A stretch of 64,000 nt of DNA from Desulfatitalea sp. BRH_c12 (GTDB lineage: Bacteria; Desulfobacterota; Desulfobacteria; Desulfobacterales; Desulfosarcinaceae): assembly GCA_000961655.1 (NCBI GenBank), contig LADR01000053.1:62001-126000 (forward strand), written 5' to 3'. Under the pieces are notes generated by a model, which saw only the letters and a program-made list of their open reading frames with translations, ran no database searches and had not been told where the DNA came from. This document shows, in pieces, positions 1 to 8,643 of this stretch (positions are counted from its first letter, which is position 1; each line of letters begins with the position of its first letter). Both the position numbers and the translations under genes were made by a program.

Positions 1-159
1 CGGTCGATTCGCTGGCTGGCCGGAATGGCGGGCACGGGGTTGGGCATGCGGGAGGTCGGCCGTATTATTCATGCCGACAGCCACGTTGCGCCGGCCTCCC
101 AAAATGAGGCCTTGCTGCGGGAGGCCGAGGCCATCGGCCGGCGGTTGGCCGGGCAGTGA
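1..159 (+). CDS. C-terminal fragment of an unknown protein (gene starts before the window)
   Basis: An open frame runs from the first base to a TGA and encodes the last 52 residues of a protein. The end is a helical tail rich in Ala, Glu, Arg and Leu (ALLREAEAIGRRLAG), of the kind that closes flavodoxin-fold NADPH-dependent FMN reductases, but this is only a resemblance. No catalytic motif is in view. Confidence that it is coding rests on GC-rich codon usage and the gap to the next gene. Confidence 0.45.
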   Translation, partial: RSIRWLAGMAGTGLGMREVGRIIHADSHVAPASQNEALLREAEAIGRRLAGQ

Positions 160-306
160 TTCGCTGCGCCACCGGCCAGCGGCGCAGCGCGCCGAAGGGG
201 CTTGATCGCCGCCGCGTGTGTCAGGGGCGCCTGCCTCTTGGCACGGCGGTTCACCCACAAAAAATTGCCATGCCTTACGTCCGGGGTAATGGTTGCGAGG
301 TAAACA

Positions 307-1053
307 ATGACGACTGTAAAAGTGGAATCGCATGAAAATGTAACGGTTTTGCGGCTGGACAATGGCGTGACCAATGCCATTGGTCCGCTGATGGTCGATG
401 CGCTTTGCGCGGCCATCGATGCCATCGACGACCGGACAGGGGCCGTGGTTCTGGCCGGAAACCCGAAATTCTTTTCGATGGGCTTAGATTTGCCCCATCT
501 CCTGACGTTGAACAGAGCGCGGATGTCCGATTTTTTCTTCAGGTTCAATGATGTGGCCTGCACATTGCTCACGCTGCCCCTGCCCACGGTATGCGCCATG
601 GCCGGGCACGCCGTCGCAGGCGGCAATATTCTTGCGTTGACGTGCGACTACCGTCTGGGTGTAGCCGGGAAGAAAATCGGTCTGAATGAAATCCAACTGG
701 GCGTTCCGGTGCCCTACCTGGCCGGCCTGATGCTCGGCCAACTCGCCGGCGATCGCGTGGTCAAGAAAATGCTCTACGAAGGGTGCATTATGGCAACCGA
801 CGAGGCCCGGCAGGTTGGGCTGATCGATGCGGTTTACCCTCTGGAAAGCGTCGAGGCGCAGGCCATCGCAAAAGCTACCGAAATGGCTGCGCTTTCTCCA
901 GCCGCATTTGCCGCCATGAAGGCCGTCCGCGTCGGAATGCTTCAGCAGCAGTACAAAAGCAATGGCTGGCAGAAGAATGAACAATTTCTCGACTGCTGGT
1001 TCAGCAAACAGGCGCAGGCGCTGCTAAACGAGGCATCCCGGAAATTCCGATAG
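307..1053 (+). CDS. enoyl-CoA hydratase/isomerase (crotonase) family protein
   Basis: A 248-aa protein of typical crotonase length. The CoA-pocket and oxyanion-hole signatures are visible: FFSMGLDL near residues 55-62 and HAVAGGN at 101-107, the Gly105-Gly106 pair being the usual oxyanion hole. NEIQLGVPVP (127-136) carries one acidic residue, Glu128, in the region of the catalytic glutamates, so hydratase or isomerase chemistry on an acyl-CoA is plausible. The substrate cannot be told. It stands 35 nt ahead of a sensor kinase gene on the same strand and may be cotranscribed with it. Confidence 0.85.
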   Translation: MTTVKVESHENVTVLRLDNGVTNAIGPLMVDALCAAIDAIDDRTGAVVLAGNPKFFSMGLDLPHLLTLNRARMSDFFFRFNDVACTLLTLPLPTVCAMAGHAVAGGNILALTCDYRLGVAGKKIGLNEIQLGVPVPYLAGLMLGQLAGDRVVKKMLYEGCIMATDEARQVGLIDAVYPLESVEAQAIAKATEMAALSPAAFAAMKAVRVGMLQQQYKSNGWQKNEQFLDCWFSKQAQALLNEASRKFR

Positions 1054-1088
1054 ACACGCCGCGCCAGTCACTTGGAAGATGGATAAGC

Positions 1089-2210
1089 ATGCATGATCAA
1101 GAATTGCTGCAAGAACGCGCCAAACTGATCGAACGCAACAAGGAACTGACCTGTCTGTACGAAATCGCCAAAATCGCTGCAGATACGGGCAAGCCCTTTC
1201 CGGAGGTGTTGCGGGCGATTCTGGCCGTGTTGCCGCCGGCATTTCAGCACCCGGACAAGACGGGTGCCCGGATCACGGTGGGCGATCTGACGTTTGCGAC
1301 CGAAGGTTTTGCGGCCTCACCCCATACGATCCGTGAAGCGTTGATCATACATGGCCGCTCGCAAGGGGCCATTGAAGTGGTGTATCGCCGCGCCATCGAC
1401 ACAGGCGACCATTTTTTGCCGGAAGAGCGCGAACTGCTGAAAACCATTGCCCGCCAGAGCGCCCTGATGATCGAAAAAAAGCTGGCCAATGACAAACAGC
1501 TCGAGCTCGAAAGCCAACTGCGCCATGCCGATCGCCTGGCCAAGATCGGTCAACTGACGGCCGGTGTCGCGCATGAGCTGAACGAGCCGTTAGCGAGCAT
1601 TCTCGGATTTGCCCAGTTAGCGGTCAAAAAAATCGATTCGTCTGAAGTCGCGGCAGGGTACCTGGACCGGATTATTCACGCCTGCCTGCATGCACGCGAG
1701 ACCATCCGGAAAATGATGCTTTTCAGCAGCCCCATGCCTCACCACAAAGCCGAGGTGGATCTGAACCAACTCATCGCAGAGGGAATGTCATTCATCGAAC
1801 CACGCTTTGCCCAGTCGGGCATCCGCTTTGAATGCGCCTTTGATCCGGATCTGCCCACGATCATCGCGGATGCCGCCCAGATCACCCAGGTGTTGGTCAA
1901 CCTGGTCATCAACGCGATTCACGCAATGCCCGCCGGCGGCACCCTGACGTTGAAAACGGTTGCTGTCCCGGACAAGGCGCGCATGATTGTGCAAGATACG
2001 GGTATCGGCATGGATGCGCAGACCATCGATCAGATTTTTTTGCCGTTTTTCACGACCAAGGACGTGGATCAGGGAACAGGGCTGGGACTGTCAGTCGTGC
2101 ATGGCATCGTGGCCGCCCATTGCGGCACGATCGATGTCCAAAGCCAACAAGGGCAGGGGGCGGCTTTTATCATCACATTGCCAGCCTATGGCGAGAAGCA
2201 AGCGCAATGA
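1089..2210 (+). CDS. sensor histidine kinase, soluble, with GAF-like N-terminus
   Basis: A 373-aa kinase with no membrane segment. Residues about 1-25 are a coiled coil, about 25-135 look like a GAF sensor domain, then a HisKA dimerisation helix with the H-box VAHELNEP and an HATPase_c domain (N-box LVINAIHAMP, G1 VQDTGIGMD, G2 GTGLGLSVVHG). It should autophosphorylate on the H-box His and pass phosphate to the response regulator whose start codon overlaps its stop (ATGA). The signal is unknown; a soluble GAF domain suggests a small cytoplasmic ligand or redox signal. Confidence 0.9.
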   Translation: MHDQELLQERAKLIERNKELTCLYEIAKIAADTGKPFPEVLRAILAVLPPAFQHPDKTGARITVGDLTFATEGFAASPHTIREALIIHGRSQGAIEVVYRRAIDTGDHFLPEERELLKTIARQSALMIEKKLANDKQLELESQLRHADRLAKIGQLTAGVAHELNEPLASILGFAQLAVKKIDSSEVAAGYLDRIIHACLHARETIRKMMLFSSPMPHHKAEVDLNQLIAEGMSFIEPRFAQSGIRFECAFDPDLPTIIADAAQITQVLVNLVINAIHAMPAGGTLTLKTVAVPDKARMIVQDTGIGMDAQTIDQIFLPFFTTKDVDQGTGLGLSVVHGIVAAHCGTIDVQSQQGQGAAFIITLPAYGEKQAQ

Positions 2211-3550
2211 ACGCAGGCAAAAACAGAGACAAAAACTTGGAAGCATTCAAGATCCTGGTCGTCGATGATGCCGCAGATTCACGCGAAGTGATCCAGGCGC
2301 ATCTTGCGGAAGAAGGGTACCTGGTGCGCACCTGCGCGAGCGTGGAGCAGGCTTTGCAAATCCTGTCGCACGCCGCCTTCGACGTGATTATCACCGATCT
2401 GAGGATGCCGAAAACCAGCGGTTTGGAGCTGGTCCGGCATGTGCGCCAGAACCTGGACGATGTCGAAATAATGATGATCACCGGCTATCCGTCGATCGAA
2501 GGAGCCGTGGAAGCGGTCAAGACAGGCGCCGAGCATTACCTGGCCAAGCCGTTTACCGACACGGAATTGTTGTCGGCTGTGCGCGCGATCATCGAAAAGC
2601 TACTCCGCAAGCGGTTGGCCGCCGGTGCCCAAAGCGCAGCCAGCGATTATGGCATCATCGGTGAGTCGCGCGCCATGCAAAACGTTTTCAAACTGATCGG
2701 CAAAGCCGGCGACAGCAATGCCAACGTGCACATTTCCGGGGAAAGCGGCACCGGCAAAGAGTTGGTGGCGCGTGCGGTGCACTATGCCGGCGCGCGCCGC
2801 TCGGCGCCGTTTGTCTCGGTCAACTGCACTGCGATTCCAGAAAGCCTGATCGAAAGCGAGCTGTTCGGGCATGTAAAAGGCGCCTTTACGGGTGCCGGCG
2901 ATACGCGCACCGGTTTTTTTCAAATAGCCGACGGGGGTACTTTGTTCCTGGATGAAATCGGCGATGCGAGCCTGGCCATGCAGGGCAAGCTCCTGCGCGC
3001 AATCCAGGAGAAAACCATCTATAAGGTAGGCTCCAGCAGACCTACCCATGTGAACACGCGCCTGATTTGCGCCACAAACAAAAACCTGCTGCAACTGATT
3101 GGCAAAGGCCTGTTCCGGGAAGATTTGTATTATCGGATCAATGTGATCGATATTCCCGTACCGCCGCTGCGCGAGCGGGGCCAGGACCTTTTACTGCTGG
3201 TCAGTCACTTTCATGCGAAATTTGCCAAAGAACTTGGGCGGCCGGTGCCCTTCTTCAGCGACGATGCATTGCGGCAGATGATGGCCTATCACTGGCCGGG
3301 CAATGTGCGTGAGCTTGAGAATACGGTTCAAAAAATGGTGCTGGTAGCTGAAGGTCAAAAAATCGAACTGGCGGATTTGCCGGCGACAATGAAATTCTGC
3401 GCCACGCCGGCCAAAAGGCTGGATCGCAGCTTGGCTGAGTTCGAATCCGAGTACGTCCGCGACGTGCTGGCCAGCGTCAGTGGCAATAAAACCAAGGCGG
3501 CCGCCATTCTTAAAATCGATCGCAAAACCCTGCGCGACAAGCTGAAATAG
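2207..3550 (+). CDS. sigma-54-dependent response regulator (NtrC family)
   Basis: 447 aa from the ATG that overlaps the kinase stop codon; a longer frame upstream is antisense-free but lies inside the kinase gene and is rejected. Order: receiver domain (FKILVVDDA, ITDLRMP with the phospho-acceptor Asp, Lys in YLAKPF), AAA+ domain with Walker A GESGTGKE, the sigma-54 contact loop GAFTGA and Walker B TLFLDEIG, and a C-terminal Fis-type helix-turn-helix (GNKTKAAAILKIDRKTLRDKL). It activates RNA polymerase-sigma-54 at unknown promoters. It forms a two-component pair with the preceding kinase. Confidence 0.93.
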   Translation: MNAGKNRDKNLEAFKILVVDDAADSREVIQAHLAEEGYLVRTCASVEQALQILSHAAFDVIITDLRMPKTSGLELVRHVRQNLDDVEIMMITGYPSIEGAVEAVKTGAEHYLAKPFTDTELLSAVRAIIEKLLRKRLAAGAQSAASDYGIIGESRAMQNVFKLIGKAGDSNANVHISGESGTGKELVARAVHYAGARRSAPFVSVNCTAIPESLIESELFGHVKGAFTGAGDTRTGFFQIADGGTLFLDEIGDASLAMQGKLLRAIQEKTIYKVGSSRPTHVNTRLICATNKNLLQLIGKGLFREDLYYRINVIDIPVPPLRERGQDLLLLVSHFHAKFAKELGRPVPFFSDDALRQMMAYHWPGNVRELENTVQKMVLVAEGQKIELADLPATMKFCATPAKRLDRSLAEFESEYVRDVLASVSGNKTKAAAILKIDRKTLRDKLK

Positions 3551-3875
3551 GAGCGCGCAAAAGTAACTACTCAGCAGAGCATACACGTGGGTGAGACCGG
3601 CAACCGAGCGGGGAAATATTCCCCGCCGGACGAAATTTCCTCGCCCCGACCCCCTGCACTTGGCAGATGCCCAGCGGTGCCACACCGGCGCAAAGACCGC
3701 TTAATCCCGCTATACGAATTGGTGGCGTAAGACCTCCCGCGCGCTCGCTGCGCACGGTTCCCGGTTTCCGGCTGTCGGCACGGCTCTTGCTCTCGTTTAC
3801 GGTAAGCCATGGATGCTTTCCCAGCGGACCGGGCGATGCGAAGCAGGAGAGCGCACGACTACCAGGAGCCGGCCG
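3551..3875. other. intergenic gap with one short inverted repeat
   Basis: This 325-nt GC-rich gap has no convincing gene; overlapping frames on both strands have no start signal and no recognisable motif. It holds a perfect 8-bp inverted repeat (GCGGGGAA, 3-nt loop, TTCCCCGC) at 3608-3626, 58 nt after the regulator stop. It has no U-tract on either side, so it is not a clear intrinsic terminator. Confidence 0.5.
3608..3626. repeat. perfect short inverted repeat, possible operator or hairpin
   Basis: Arms GCGGGGAA and TTCCCCGC with a 3-nt spacer. It lies between the NtrC-type regulator and the rnk-like gene. It could be a transcript-end hairpin or a binding site; nothing in the sequence decides. 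Confidence 0.35.
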
Positions 3876-4307
3876 ATGCAGCGCAAGACGATTTACATTA
3901 CTGAAAACGACAAGGCACGACTCGATTGGCTGATGTTGTTCAGCGATCTTTTCAAAGAACGGGATCGTAAAACAATGCGAAAGCTTAATTACGAGATATC
4001 CCAAGGCTGTGTGGTGCGTGCCGAGCAAATCCCCCCCGATGTGGTGACGACGCATTCGCGGGTCGTTCTGCAGGAGATCGGCGGCGATGCTGAATTTACC
4101 ACCACTTTGGTTTTTCCCGAAGAAGCGGACGACAGCGAGAACCGGGTATCCATTCTGACGGCTATCGGAACCGCGTTGATTGGATGCAAGACGGGAGACA
4201 TTATTGAGTGCGGGGCCGCCGGCGGCGTTCGCAGACTGATGGTTAAAAAAACATCCTATGCCCATAGCGCAGTCCCGCAAGAGCAAGACAATGCCCATGG
4301 CGCATAG
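3876..4307 (+). CDS. rnk: Rnk-like/GreA C-terminal domain protein (nucleoside diphosphate kinase regulator type)
   Basis: 143 aa from an ATG preceded by CAGGAG. The N-terminal stretch (RKTIYITENDKARLDWLM) and the C-terminal FKBP-like fold (VSILTAIGTALIGCKTGDIIEC) match the Rnk/GreA-C arrangement, in which a short N-terminal helical part replaces the long GreA coiled coil. Such proteins bind RNA polymerase near the secondary channel. In this protein the tail after the fold is short and polar. The next genes follow at close spacing, so it may head a small operon that ends with the transhydrogenase-like gene. Confidence 0.75.
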   Translation: MQRKTIYITENDKARLDWLMLFSDLFKERDRKTMRKLNYEISQGCVVRAEQIPPDVVTTHSRVVLQEIGGDAEFTTTLVFPEEADDSENRVSILTAIGTALIGCKTGDIIECGAAGGVRRLMVKKTSYAHSAVPQEQDNAHGA

Positions 4308-4365
4308 GGGGCGCCGAATCGAATCGCGCGACGCGTGTCAAAAGATCACCACGGGAAGGAGAACA

Positions 4366-4620
4366 ATGATGAAGTTATACAAGAACGTGGCCTCAGGCCG
4401 TCTTTTTATCGGCATCAACGAAGATATAGAGGATATCGGGGAGGATGACAGCTTGTTGCTGATCACCCCGGAAGGCAAAATCAAACGTCTCGAGGAACAT
4501 CTTTTCGAGTCGGTAGACGGCAGCGACTCGTCCGAAGGTGCCCGCTTTGTAGCCCAGTTGACCGACGCACAGCGCGCGAAGCACCAGGAAGTATTGGGCA
4601 GTCTGCTGCGTACCGAATAA
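4366..4620 (+). CDS. small hypothetical acidic protein
   Basis: 84 aa, starting at an ATGATG preceded by GAAGGAGA. It is acidic and begins with a beta-rich segment (MMKLYKNVASGRLFIG) followed by a run of Asp and Glu. No family is recognised. The good ribosome-binding site, the position in a row of four same-strand genes and the bacterial codon usage support it as real. No membrane segment or cysteine is present. Confidence 0.65.
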   Translation: MMKLYKNVASGRLFIGINEDIEDIGEDDSLLLITPEGKIKRLEEHLFESVDGSDSSEGARFVAQLTDAQRAKHQEVLGSLLRTE

Positions 4621-4660
4621 AAATGATGTTGGAAGATCAAAAGGCGCAAAGGAGATTATC

Positions 4661-5125
4661 GTGAAACAAGACCCTTTCGAAAATTTAAAGGAATGGGGAA
4701 CGGTTCTCGATCTTTTGAACCAGTTGGATCAAAAAGGCATGTTGGGTGAATGCCAGAAGGGCATGATCCGCGTTTTACGCTACAAGGACAACTGGCGTTT
4801 GCGTGAAGAGGTGCTCAAACGGATCGGTACGATCGAAAACCCCTCGTACGATCTGATCGAACAAGTCGTTGCCATGGTAGCGGATGAAAAAGTATACTAT
4901 AGAACTCGGATTATGGCATTGAACGCTCTGGAAAAATTGGCAAAAGCGGGTTGTCGTCTTCCCGAAAGGAGCGCTGTGGCCGACCGGCCGAAGTGGACAG
5001 CGGTCTTGCAAGGCGTGCTGAAGAAGCATCAGCCGCCGATTTTGGCCAATGCGCTGATTGCGTGTCTGCACTCTCTTGAAGCGCCGCTTCAAGCCCGCAC
5101 CGTTTTACATGAAAGCGCAATGTGA
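4661..5125 (+). CDS. hypothetical alpha-helical protein (HEAT-repeat-like)
   Basis: 154 aa from a GTG with AAAGGAG nine nt upstream. Almost entirely helical by composition, with repeated helix pairs such as LREEVLKRIGTIENPSYDLI and RIMALNALEKLAKAG, which resembles HEAT-type solenoids that adapt proteins to each other. No enzyme motif is visible. It ends one base before the start of the transhydrogenase-like gene, so the two are probably translated together. Function unknown. Confidence 0.65.
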   Translation: MKQDPFENLKEWGTVLDLLNQLDQKGMLGECQKGMIRVLRYKDNWRLREEVLKRIGTIENPSYDLIEQVVAMVADEKVYYRTRIMALNALEKLAKAGCRLPERSAVADRPKWTAVLQGVLKKHQPPILANALIACLHSLEAPLQARTVLHESAM

Positions 5126-5126
5126 C

Positions 5127-5864
5127 ATGATCTTAAAAACCTCGAAAGCAATCATGCATCGTGCGAAGCACGTCGCGGCCGCGATGCCCCAATGGTTCAT
5201 GCGTTTTCTCCAGCCGCTGGCCGAGGAATTACAGGCCCTGCGCCGGGCGAAGAGGCCCGCCCAGGATGGACGGTTGAAAAACCTGTTGGCTGCGATCACC
5301 GCCCTGCGCGATGCCCGGCATATCACCATCATTCCCGGGCACGGCACGGCACTGTCCAAAGCCCAGTTCAAGGCGATCGTGCTATCCGCCGGCCTGCGCG
5401 AATGGGGCAAGACCGTGCAGTTCGCCATCCATCCGGCTGCCGGTCGACTGCCCGGACAGATGCTGGCGCTTTTAGGTCAGACCGATGGCCTGCTGACCAC
5501 CCTACAGTCGATGGATGATGCCCTGGCCAGGACCGATGTCGCCTTGATCATCGGCGCTTGCGATATCGTCAATCCGGCCCTGGCACAGGTCGAAGGCGCG
5601 CATCAGCGCACCTACCGGGTCCTTGCGGCCGAATGCGCTCCGGCCATCGTGGTTTGCAACCAAGACCGTACACCCGGCCCTTCCGGCATCGAAAACCCGC
5701 TGTATGACAATCCCCGCACAACATTTCTGGGCGGCGACGCATGGCAAACCCTCGCGGTCCTGATCGACAACCTCGGCGCACCCGACGACGATAGCAGCGG
5801 CCAGGCCATCCTGGCAAACGGAGCCGACGCTTTCAAGACGGCGCCGCGCGTGCTCGGGCACTAA
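5127..5864 (+). CDS. orphan PntB domain III-like protein (NADP-binding domain of transhydrogenase)
   Basis: 245 aa. Residues about 50-225 follow the domain III order of the transhydrogenase beta subunit: IIPGHGTALSKAQ (PGYGMAVAQAQ in PntB), HPAAGRLPGQM, GACDIVNPA and NPLYDN followed by LGGDA. The membrane domain II and the NAD domain I are absent, and no pntA is nearby. The Lys-Arg-Ser stretch that grips the 2'-phosphate of NADP in known PntB is replaced by NQDRTPG, so nucleotide preference may differ. It is a soluble protein translated with the HEAT-like gene ahead of it. It may act as a nucleotide sensor rather than a proton pump (inference). Confidence 0.8.
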   Translation: MILKTSKAIMHRAKHVAAAMPQWFMRFLQPLAEELQALRRAKRPAQDGRLKNLLAAITALRDARHITIIPGHGTALSKAQFKAIVLSAGLREWGKTVQFAIHPAAGRLPGQMLALLGQTDGLLTTLQSMDDALARTDVALIIGACDIVNPALAQVEGAHQRTYRVLAAECAPAIVVCNQDRTPGPSGIENPLYDNPRTTFLGGDAWQTLAVLIDNLGAPDDDSSGQAILANGADAFKTAPRVLGH

Positions 5865-5923
5865 TCCTGCGCAGACGGCAATCGCATTGCAGGACAAGTC
5901 TCCCTGGAACATAGACCCCCATG

Positions 5924-6988
5924 TCACAAGTCTTCTGAAAGCGTTTCCGCATTCCTGAATCGCGTGTACACAGTTTTGTTAAGGGGATAATCCCATGAGC
6001 CGCTGCGATGCAGGATTTCGCCGCCAAAACCGGTCTTGAAGCGATAAAGCCCGAAAAATCGGTGTCTGGGATCCTTGCTGGGCGAAACTGCGCCCATGTC
6101 GTATGTCCGGCATCGCCGGGATCGCGCGTATCGGATTGCTTCCCAATGCAGCGCATACGGCCCCATGAGATTTCGGTGTTTACTGGATGACGCCCCATGC
6201 AGAAAAATGGCTCCCTTTTCTGAGATGGCAATGATCGCGCCCGCCAGGACTTCCCGGTTGTGCGTAGCCAACAGAAGGACGATTTCCGACCCGGATCGAC
6301 TCTGAGCGCCGGCAGAGAAAAGTGCCAAAAAATTGCGGTATTCGCCCATGAAAAAACCATTGCGCAGAGCGGTTTCACGGTAAAGTCGATAAAAAACCGG
6401 CAGGGCATCAACGGTTGCGACGCAGACGCGTATCCCTTTCTGCCGGGCAAGCTTGATATTGTATCGGGTCTTGGGTTTCATACGCGCAAGTATTTGTTCT
6501 TCGCTGTCTCTGATATCGACGATGGAACTGTGGGTTACCGTCATGTCCACCGGCGCTTTTCTCAGATTCCAGTTTTTTGTGCCGAAGTTCATCCGCATTT
6601 CGCGAATTCGGGATTCAGGGTAGTCATGCCATTGCTTTTCCCGCAACTCACGTGCATAGGGCGATTCCCATGGAAGATCGTACCGGATGAAGGCCAGTGT
6701 CGATTCCAACTGTTCGGCCATTTCCTCAGAAAGCGCCTCCAGAAAAGTCCCCTGGTTTTCCTCGTGGGGTACGAACTCGGGACCCTGGGGAACATAGGCA
6801 GCCGAAAAATTTCCACCAAGAGATTTGATCAACACGAGCACATCGCCCCCGGAAAGCGATGAACCGATATCAAAAGCATAGGGTTTCCATCCCAGGCGCG
6901 TTTTTACCTCACCCCAGTATTCGGTTTGAAAAAGGATATCGGTGGGGTCAAGCCTGCGCAGGTTTTTAGGCGTAAGACGTAAATTCAC
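5924..6988 (-). CDS. FemAB/GNAT-type aminoacyl- or acyltransferase
   Basis: 354 aa when started at the GTG at 6988-6986, which has AAGGAG six nt upstream; the frame is open for 12 more codons but those codons contain that Shine-Dalgarno. The fold order is that of the FemABX family (peptidoglycan interpeptide bridge enzymes and related acyltransferases): two GNAT-like halves, with KPKTRYNIKLARQKGI near the middle and a late YDMGAVSP...HRFFGLYRFKTGFGG block typical of the family. It lies convergent with the transhydrogenase-like gene. Substrate not predictable. Confidence 0.8.
   Translation of the reverse strand: MNLRLTPKNLRRLDPTDILFQTEYWGEVKTRLGWKPYAFDIGSSLSGGDVLVLIKSLGGNFSAAYVPQGPEFVPHEENQGTFLEALSEEMAEQLESTLAFIRYDLPWESPYARELREKQWHDYPESRIREMRMNFGTKNWNLRKAPVDMTVTHSSIVDIRDSEEQILARMKPKTRYNIKLARQKGIRVCVATVDALPVFYRLYRETALRNGFFMGEYRNFLALFSAGAQSRSGSEIVLLLATHNREVLAGAIIAISEKGAIFLHGASSSKHRNLMGPYALHWEAIRYARSRRCRTYDMGAVSPSKDPRHRFFGLYRFKTGFGGEILHRSGSWDYPLNKTVYTRFRNAETLSEDL
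6978..6983 (-). promoter_or_regulatory. start-deciding Shine-Dalgarno of the FemAB-like gene (approximate)
   Basis: On the minus strand AAGGAG occurs just before the internal GTG (codon 13 of the longest frame), in the region 6988-7000. It favours the GTG start over the upstream ATG, which has no such signal. Confidence 0.4.
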
Positions 6989-7163
6989 AACACTCTCCTT
7001 GTGTACAATTTTCTGCAAGGACACATTCCGTGGTTCAATAAAAACCTCATGTGTCCCTGGTCACCCAATAAGAGCAACTATCGTGCCTGGTGTAAAAAAA
7101 GACCATATCTTCCTGCGGACCATACGCGAACCCTTTTCACCTTTTTATAGCAGGGGGTTTCAC

Positions 7164-7194
7164 CTGTAGGGGCGACCGGCGGTCGCCCCTACAG
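7164..7194. repeat. 31-bp REP-like palindrome (GGGGCGACCG family)
   Basis: Arms CTGTAGGGGCGACCG and CGGTCGCCCCTACAG. The same palindrome, with small changes, recurs at 7583-7606, 10930-10956, 16454-16478, 16571-16594 and 37594-37617. Confidence 0.85.
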
Positions 7195-7277
7195 CGAGCA
7201 TCGTGCCCCATAAGCATGATGACCATACAGCGGGTATCGTGCCAATAAGCATTACGACTTAAGCCTCGTCAACCATA

Positions 7278-7559
7278 TCAGGGTGGACATCGCCCACCAT
7301 TTATTTGCAAAAGGTCATAGGTGATCTGTGGTGCGGATGGCTTTGAATGACACGATGGCAGGCAACGCGCCGCCCTATCCATAAATGTTGATGAAAAATC
7401 ATGTCGGATTATCGCCAGCGCCAATACCAAAGGTGCGACTTACTTTTTTATCGTGCTAACTTACCGGCCGCCAGAAATTCCTTATCCTGCCGAAAAACCG
7501 GCATGCTTTGCGAATCCCTTCAATCCAGCGCCTATGGTGGTGGGCAATGCCCACCCTAC
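7278..7559 (+). mobile_element. MITE-like element, copy 1 (282 bp)
   Basis: Bounded by terminal inverted repeats that are themselves palindromic: left AGGGTGGACATCGCCCACCAT, right GGTGGGCAATGCCCACCCTAC. The interior is about 90% like the copy 370 bp downstream and like the inverted copy at 55122-55400. It carries no gene, so it would depend on a transposase elsewhere, if mobile at all. Confidence 0.75.
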
Positions 7560-7582
7560 AACTGCTAAATACAGAGGTTTGC

Positions 7583-7606
7583 GTGGGCGAGCGCCGGTCG
7601 CCCCTA
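7583..7606. repeat. REP-like palindrome, degenerate copy
   Basis: GTGGGCGAGCGCCGGTCGCC followed by CCTAC. It opens the second tandem unit; the bases that follow it (AGCGAGCATCGTGCCCC) are identical to those that follow the copy at 7164-7194. Confidence 0.7.
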
Positions 7607-7648
7607 CAGCGAGCATCGTGCCCCATAAGCATGATGACCATAAGCCAT

Positions 7649-7927
7649 GTAGGGTGGGCATCGCCCACCATTTATTTGCAAAAGGTCATAGGTGATCTGT
7701 GGTGCGGATAGCTATGAATGACACGGTGGCAGGCAACGCGCCGCCCTATCCATAAATGTTGATGAAAAATCATGTCGGATTATCGTCGCGCCAATACCAA
7801 GGTGCGACTTGCTTTTTTATCGTGCTAACTTACCGGCGCCAGAAATTCCTTACCCTGCCGGAAAACCGGCATGCTATGCGAATCTCTTCAATCCAGCGCA
7901 TATGGTGGTGGGCAATGCCCACCCTGC
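7649..7927 (+). mobile_element. MITE-like element, copy 2 (279 bp)
   Basis: Starts GTAGGGTGGGCATCGCCCAC and ends GGTGGGCAATGCCCACCCTGC. Interior nearly identical to copy 1, with a few small indels. It is in direct orientation to copy 1. Confidence 0.75.
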
Positions 7928-8102
7928 AACTGGCGATTTTTATGCCAATGCTACATGCGATAGCTGAAAATTATATGCATGGGGGTTGGGAGCGAAAGGA
8001 GGCTGCCACCGGTTGGGTTTGCATCTTCGCCGCAAATTGGGTATATGCCGAGCTGCGCATCACTTAAACTGAAACACGCCGACGCAGCGGGTCAGGGGTA
8101 CT

Positions 8103-8555
8103 GTGGAAACGATTTTCTCAGCATGGCTGATATGGTTTTTACTGGGTGCGGGACTGGCGCTGTTGGAATTGCAGATGCCCGGGTTCATTGTGCTTTTTTT
8201 CGGCCTCGGCTGTTGGATAACGGCCGCAGCGCTTTTACTGTGGGATCTTTCGGCGACACAGCAGGTCACGGTTTTCATCATCGGCAGCGTGTCTTCGATT
8301 GTTCTGTTGCGTCGCCTGCTGATGCGCATGTTCCAGGGGCGCGCCTCCGGCACGAGCGTGGATTACGATGATTTCCCCAAAGGCGCGCATGTCCAGGTGG
8401 CCCAGCGCATCACCCCCCAGGTCAACGGACGCGTTCACTACCGCGGAACGCTTTGGTATGCCACGGCCGACGAGGAGATCGAAGTTGGCGAAACAGCCGA
8501 AATTCTGCGTTTTGCGGACAACTCCCGCCAAATCTATTTCGTCCGAAAAATTTGA
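8103..8555 (+). CDS. NfeD-family membrane protein
   Basis: 150 aa from a GTG start. Residues about 5-75 hold two to three membrane helices (WLIWFLLGAGLALLELQMPGF is typical of the short NfeD form), followed by a soluble OB-fold-like C-terminal domain (about 85-150) containing GRVHYRGTLWYA. Short NfeD proteins pair with SPFH/stomatin-type proteins, and the next gene is exactly such a protein, 88 nt away, so the two likely form a membrane-microdomain complex. Confidence 0.88.
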   Translation: METIFSAWLIWFLLGAGLALLELQMPGFIVLFFGLGCWITAAALLLWDLSATQQVTVFIIGSVSSIVLLRRLLMRMFQGRASGTSVDYDDFPKGAHVQVAQRITPQVNGRVHYRGTLWYATADEEIEVGETAEILRFADNSRQIYFVRKI

Positions 8556-8643
8556 TCCATTCACATAGAAGTTTCATCGATGCGTGGCGCGATCATGCGC
8601 TGAGCATTTTTTGGTGTTCACGATTCAACAGTAAGGAGATGTC

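Larger units (their letters stand above)
7025..8102. other. gene-poor 1.1-kb region made of palindromic repeats
   Basis: No supported gene. Short frames here (for example 7453-7711 and 7756-8067) are read-throughs of repeats and share no codon signature with neighbours. The region is built of a tandem duplication: a 31-bp palindrome, then a common 34-bp segment, then a 280-bp element, repeated once. Details are given in the repeat entries. Confidence 0.75.

Noticed and set aside
238-253. TTGGCAC...TTCA, a possible sigma-54 promoter before the crotonase gene
   Set aside because: The -12 part should be TTGC; only the -24 part fits.
3650-3875. Possible riboswitch ahead of the rnk-like gene
   Set aside because: No consensus core of a known class could be matched by eye.
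7453-8067. Several frames of 60-100 aa in the repeat region
   Set aside because: They are repeats of each other, read from the MITE-like elements.
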